Assembly: GCF_004027225.2 (NCBI RefSeq)
Contig: NC_044284.2
Span: 43,634,420-43,698,419, forward strand
Length of the DNA stretch: 64,000 bases
Source of the DNA: Strigops habroptila
Lineage: Eukaryota > Chordata > Aves > Psittaciformes > Psittacidae
Direction: 5' to 3'
The notes beneath the pieces were generated by a model. It was not told the origin of the DNA and made no database searches. It worked only from the letters and a program-made list of their open reading frames with translations. Below are positions 61,001-64,000 of this stretch, piece by piece. Every line of letters starts with the position of its first letter. Position 1 is the stretch's first letter. Made by a program: the position numbers and the translations under genes.

Positions 61001-63950
61001 ACTCCCAAAAGACTCTTCCCTTGAAACAAGTGCTAAAGTGAACCAATCCTCTCCTCTGTACTCCCCCTATAGTACACAGCTAGATTCCAAAACCAAGCAC
61101 ACCTCAGCATAGCCAAAGGCTGAAAACGAAGCCTCATAACTGAGCACCAGCAGAAATGCAAACATATCCAAAGCTCACCCCACATGGCACACTACCTGCT
61201 GCCTTCTGTTTCCAGTAGCCTCCTGTCCTCGTGACTCTGCTATGGCCACTTTCTCCCGAAGCACTAGCACTTCTTGTGTCAGCCTTTCCATGGCTGGAAT
61301 TTCTTCAGGATCCACCAGCTGCATCTGAAGATCCTGAAAACCAACAGCAGGAGAGCTCAGTGAAGAAGGAATCAATTACAAGGACAGCTGGACCTTCGTA
61401 TCCCTCCCTGGAACACAACTGCCGAAAGTTTCCAGTTTTTGGAAAGATCCAGGTCTCCTAAGAAAGAATGGCAAAGCAGCCAGAGTGTATTAGGCACAGC
61501 CAACAGCCTGGAGCAGAAACTGAGAAGGGACACACACTGTTTAAAGGACTCTCAAAGAAGGGTGTTTGGTACACAAAGAGCAAAAAGCCAAATAACACCA
61601 CTCTGGGGGTTTGGGGCCTTTGCCTTCCGGCCAAAGTAACACAGAAAGTTGTAGGCAAACTGGCAGCAATACCATCCATGGACAGCCAGCCACCTTACTC
61701 TCAGGATGTGGGGAACTTCCAGGCAGAACTGACCCAGCACAGTACATTATCTCACCTTGATGAGGTCCTCTTTGATCTGAATGGTCCTGGTCAAGGACTC
61801 TATATCTGAGGCCTGCACCTGCAGCTCTTCCTCCTGCGTGGCCACAACAGACTGGAGAGCAGTGAGCTCCCGCTAGGGAAGGAAGAGAAGTCTGTGAGAG
61901 ACTTCAGAAAGCAAACACCCCAGTGCGAGCTGCTGCCCTATTTCTCTCACTGGGGGTACCCTCACAATAGAAGGGGATCCAAAACCTCCAGTAACGAGCA
62001 GCCTAATGATCTTCTGTAAGCAAGAAAGATCAACACAGGTTCCATCACAAGCTCACCCTGCTTTCTCTTTCCTTCTTTGCCATTAGCTCCAGCTCCTCTT
62101 TGGCATTAACAAGATCCTTCTCCAGTTCTGCTGCTGACATTGTAACTGCAAAGACAGCGTGGTTACTGCAGGGATAGCATGCATCAGCTCTGACCCCAGG
62201 ATCAGACAGAATCCCTCTTCAGCAAGATAGGTCCGCAGCTGCCATCACACTGCCTCTTGATTAACACTTTTCTTCCCTGCTTGATCCTTAAACAGCAACC
62301 CCAAGCAACAGCAACATCCCAGGCCTGCTGTCCCACCCCTGGCAAATATGGGTGTCCTGGCCCCAAGGCAAAACCCAAAACAGTTGCACTTGTCTCACCC
62401 AGCCTGAACCATAAGAAGTCAAAAACCCTTCACTGGATGGCATCAGCTCTTGAGTAGAAGCACCTCACCTCAAACCCAACACCAGCCTTTCCTATACTCC
62501 CATCCCCAGACATCCCTGAACCATCACCCAAAGGGGAGGCACAGCTTTATTTCAAAATACTCACCCTCGCTCAAAGGTCTTTAATCTCTCACAGTTTCAT
62601 GTAACCATGATTCCCTCACACCAAAAAGCTCTGGTCATGTTTGGAGGACATTGAAAGAAGCTGTCAACACACTCACCTCCCTCTGTCCTGCAGCTGCTGT
62701 CCTCCTGTGGGGGTCCAGCAATGGCTGTAGCTCCACAAGCTCCTTGCAGTATTTCCTGAAAACACAAAAGCCTCCATGTTTGCACCTTTATGGGGAAGTT
62801 GACACTTGCAGCTTCCCCAGAGCTCCAGGACTTCAGCACAGCTGCTGGCTACTTTGTTGGCACCTCTGAAATGTGAGAAACCAGTGAAGGGCATCTAGCC
62901 AAGCAGTGGGGACAAGTGAATTGCACACATACACTTAGAAGCTGTATGTGTGGACAAAAGGGCGCTGGCCTTGTTTTACTTGGCACTGGGAAGTTGCTGG
63001 CAGCATATGTCTTCATAGTAAGGATTAAACAGGTTTTACTCAACTGCAGCAAGCCCATCTTTCAACTGAGACTCTACAAAGACCTACATCTTCATCCAAG
63101 GATGTGGCCCAGAGGGACCATGCAGGAAGGAAAACACAGAGCTTGGCCCATATACATACCCCTGGAAGTCTCTAGAGCTTACTTTGACCCTAGCAATAGA
63201 AATAAGCAACCTGTTTACAGCTGCTTAAAACGTTCAACATGTCAGCTCACCAATAAATCATTAACAGCTGCTCAAGTAGGAGTATAGCCTTGGAGTTGTG
63301 TTCAGCCTCAAAGGGGTTTTTAGCAAAGCTGCTTTAAAAATATCAACTCCAATTGTGGAAGAGACAGCAAACAGCCAGCAGGCTCTGCCAAGAATTAGTG
63401 GGACCTAAAATTAGCTCGCTTGTCCCCTCTAGAATGTGACAATGTCAGGGAGGGGATTACAATACAGCGAGGCAGCCCAGCCCAAGGAAGGACTGGGTCA
63501 ATGCTGGAAGGTCAGAGGCTGGATTTCTTTCATACTCTCACGTGCCCTAAGGACTCAAGCACTGCCTAATCAAAATGAAAGGAGACACTGAGTGACAAAA
63601 GCTGGTGGCATCAAGATCAGAACATCCAGGCAGCATTTCTGCTCCTGAATTTCTTCTCTTTCTCCAACAGGAACTCTCTTTCCTAATCCCACTTTGATTT
63701 CTATCATTCTCTGTGGTGCTCCACTCTCTACCATCTCCTCTGGGGCAATCAGTTCTTCCTGGAGCACCGAGGCCACAGGCAGAGAAACACAGTGCACAAT
63801 TCTTACTTGTATGGGCTGTTTGTCCTGCTTCAACCGCCTGGCACCAGCTGACTGGGTCCCAACAGGCTCCTTTCGCAACACATGCTGGCGCAGAAGTTGT
63901 AACTCAGAGCTCCTTTCAGCCAAAGCATGCACCATCTTCTCAGCAGCCAC
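48427..63950 (-). CDS. PDE4DIP: Myomegalin (phosphodiesterase 4D interacting protein), C-terminal 1,456 residues
   Basis: Large coiled-coil scaffold of Golgi and centrosome, paralogue of CDK5RAP2, which anchors gamma-tubulin, AKAP and PDE4 complexes. Exons in transcript order: 63807-63950, 62677-62755, 62057-62145, 61756-61872, 61196-61333, 60743-60855, 59844-59986, 55571-55695, 55322-55470, 54646-55220, 54393-54509, 53834-54308, 53362-53597, 53081-53132, 52551-52762, 52003-52197, 51231-51452, 50916-51053, 50668-50790, 50398-50575, 50191-50315, 49864-49944, 49496-49683, 49124-49261, 48911-49049, 48742-48788, 48427-48459. All phases chain, giving 4,371 bases including the stop. Diagnostic stretches matching human myomegalin as I recall it include DLQMQLVDPEEIPAMERLTQ, EEAGFSSVSHIR, QDLGYETCGRSETEA, DIDYYQGQGFREQLAQG, LLEEHLVEIRSLRQRLEESI and a VSQ-L-SRTHNVLRKARTNLE tail. 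The 5' part lies beyond the window; a donor at 63997-63998 suggests the next exon ends at 63999. The 575-bp exon may hide a short intron, since it stays open throughout. Confidence 0.93.
52551..52762 (-). other. PDE4DIP: PDE4DIP exon related to the Olduvai (DUF1220) ancestor
   Basis: Starts LSRELQEKVVESLEVKLQER and continues through a Ser-rich stretch to SEGLEPCSDGDTASECSQ. In mammals the LSRELQEK region of PDE4DIP is the single-copy relative of the Olduvai domains amplified in NBPF genes. Here it is present once, as expected outside mammals. The link to Olduvai is from known family history, not from an alignment made here. Confidence 0.6.
53362..53597 (-). other. PDE4DIP: PDE4DIP exon for the best-conserved coiled-coil block
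   Basis: Codes for KYNSLIQAQARELSHLRQ, then SFEDLLRGTDIDYYQGQGF and REQLAQGRQLAERL. This segment is shared by PDE4DIP and CDK5RAP2 and is the strongest single proof of family membership. It starts in phase 2 after an exon ending SATWPG, exactly as in the human protein. Confidence 0.9.
55320..55321 (-). other. PDE4DIP: GC splice donor in PDE4DIP
   Basis: The exon 55322-55470 ends SVSHI plus the first two bases of an Arg codon, and the intron opens with GCAAGG rather than GT. The next exon begins at 55220 with the base that completes the codon, then KAMLSLYLENAELKERM, which matches the family. The upstream exon end fits the strong CAG/GC consensus of GC-AG introns. Confidence 0.75.
55696..59843 (-). 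other. PDE4DIP: Long PDE4DIP intron (4.1 kb)
   Basis: Largest intron of the gene in the window. Apart from the CR1 fragment at 57511-57842 I find no exon, RNA gene or repeat that I can support. Short open frames on both strands have no family resemblance. An alternative promoter here is possible, since mammalian PDE4DIP uses several, but there is no direct sign of one. Confidence 0.5.
57511..57842 (-). mobile_element. CR1 LINE, 3' fragment
   Basis: Minus-strand fragment of a chicken-repeat-1 non-LTR retrotransposon, truncated at its 5' end as usual. It starts on the plus strand with the reversed CR1 tail (AGAATCATAGAATAG). On the minus strand it encodes the end of ORF2, with FRLDIRKKFFTVRVVRHWNR and LPKEVVNAPSLAVFKAGW. 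It lies inside a PDE4DIP intron in the same orientation as the gene. It is diverged and inactive. Confidence 0.92.
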
Positions 63951-64000
63951 CTGATTGAGCAGGAAAACCAGGGAAAGGGTAGGATCTCTGTCCCTCACCT
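63951..64000 (-). other. PDE4DIP: Start of the next PDE4DIP intron and exon edge
   Basis: A short intron begins upstream of the first complete exon (acceptor AATCAG next to 63950). A reversed GTGAGG donor occupies about 63993-63998, so the last two bases of the window are probably the 3' end of the preceding exon. Confidence 0.45.

Overview
The window is vertebrate nuclear DNA, most likely from a bird. It is GC-rich, has short introns with GT-AG (one GC-AG) junctions, and carries a 3'-end CR1 LINE fragment at 57511-57842, the typical interspersed repeat of birds and reptiles. Three gene families lie in the order FMO5-like, PRKAB2, PDE4DIP (myomegalin). In mammals these genes are also neighbours (human 1q21), so this looks like an ancient conserved block. 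The compact introns would suit a microchromosome, but that is inference.

Positions 1-38764 are a tandem array of a roughly 10.95-kb unit, present as three near-identical units plus a partial fourth. Each unit holds two eight-coding-exon flavin-containing monooxygenase genes in the same direction. Type A reads GAGASG in exon 1; type B reads GGGSSG. The window begins in the last exon of a B gene and then runs A1, B1, A2, B2, A3, B3, A4. Every A copy has the same in-frame TAA in exon 6 and the same 12-bp loss in exon 2. B1 is an intact 531-codon gene; B2 and B3 differ from it by single-base indels. Between each A (1-3) and the following B sits an orphan A-like first exon with a good splice donor. 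A4 ends in its own distinct terminal exon, which marks the edge of the amplification.

From 39.3 to 47.9 kb lies PRKAB2 (AMP-activated protein kinase beta-2, 274 residues, seven coding exons) on the plus strand. It starts from a CpG island with a CGG run directly behind the last FMO polyadenylation signal. From 47.9 kb to the right edge, PDE4DIP is read on the minus strand, tail to tail with PRKAB2. Twenty-seven coding exons give 1,456 residues of the C-terminal part in one continuous reading frame; the N-terminal part lies beyond the window.

The three families do not form a pathway: FMO is an ER drug and metabolite oxygenase, PRKAB2 an energy-sensor subunit, and PDE4DIP a Golgi/centrosome scaffold. 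I found no RNA gene, CRISPR array or virus-like element. The most interesting content is the structure and recent history of the FMO array: copy number, exon-wise mosaicism between A and B, a shared nonsense codon, and orphan first exons. A patch at about 20.1-26.2 kb has a density of single-base indels that looks like unpolished long-read consensus.
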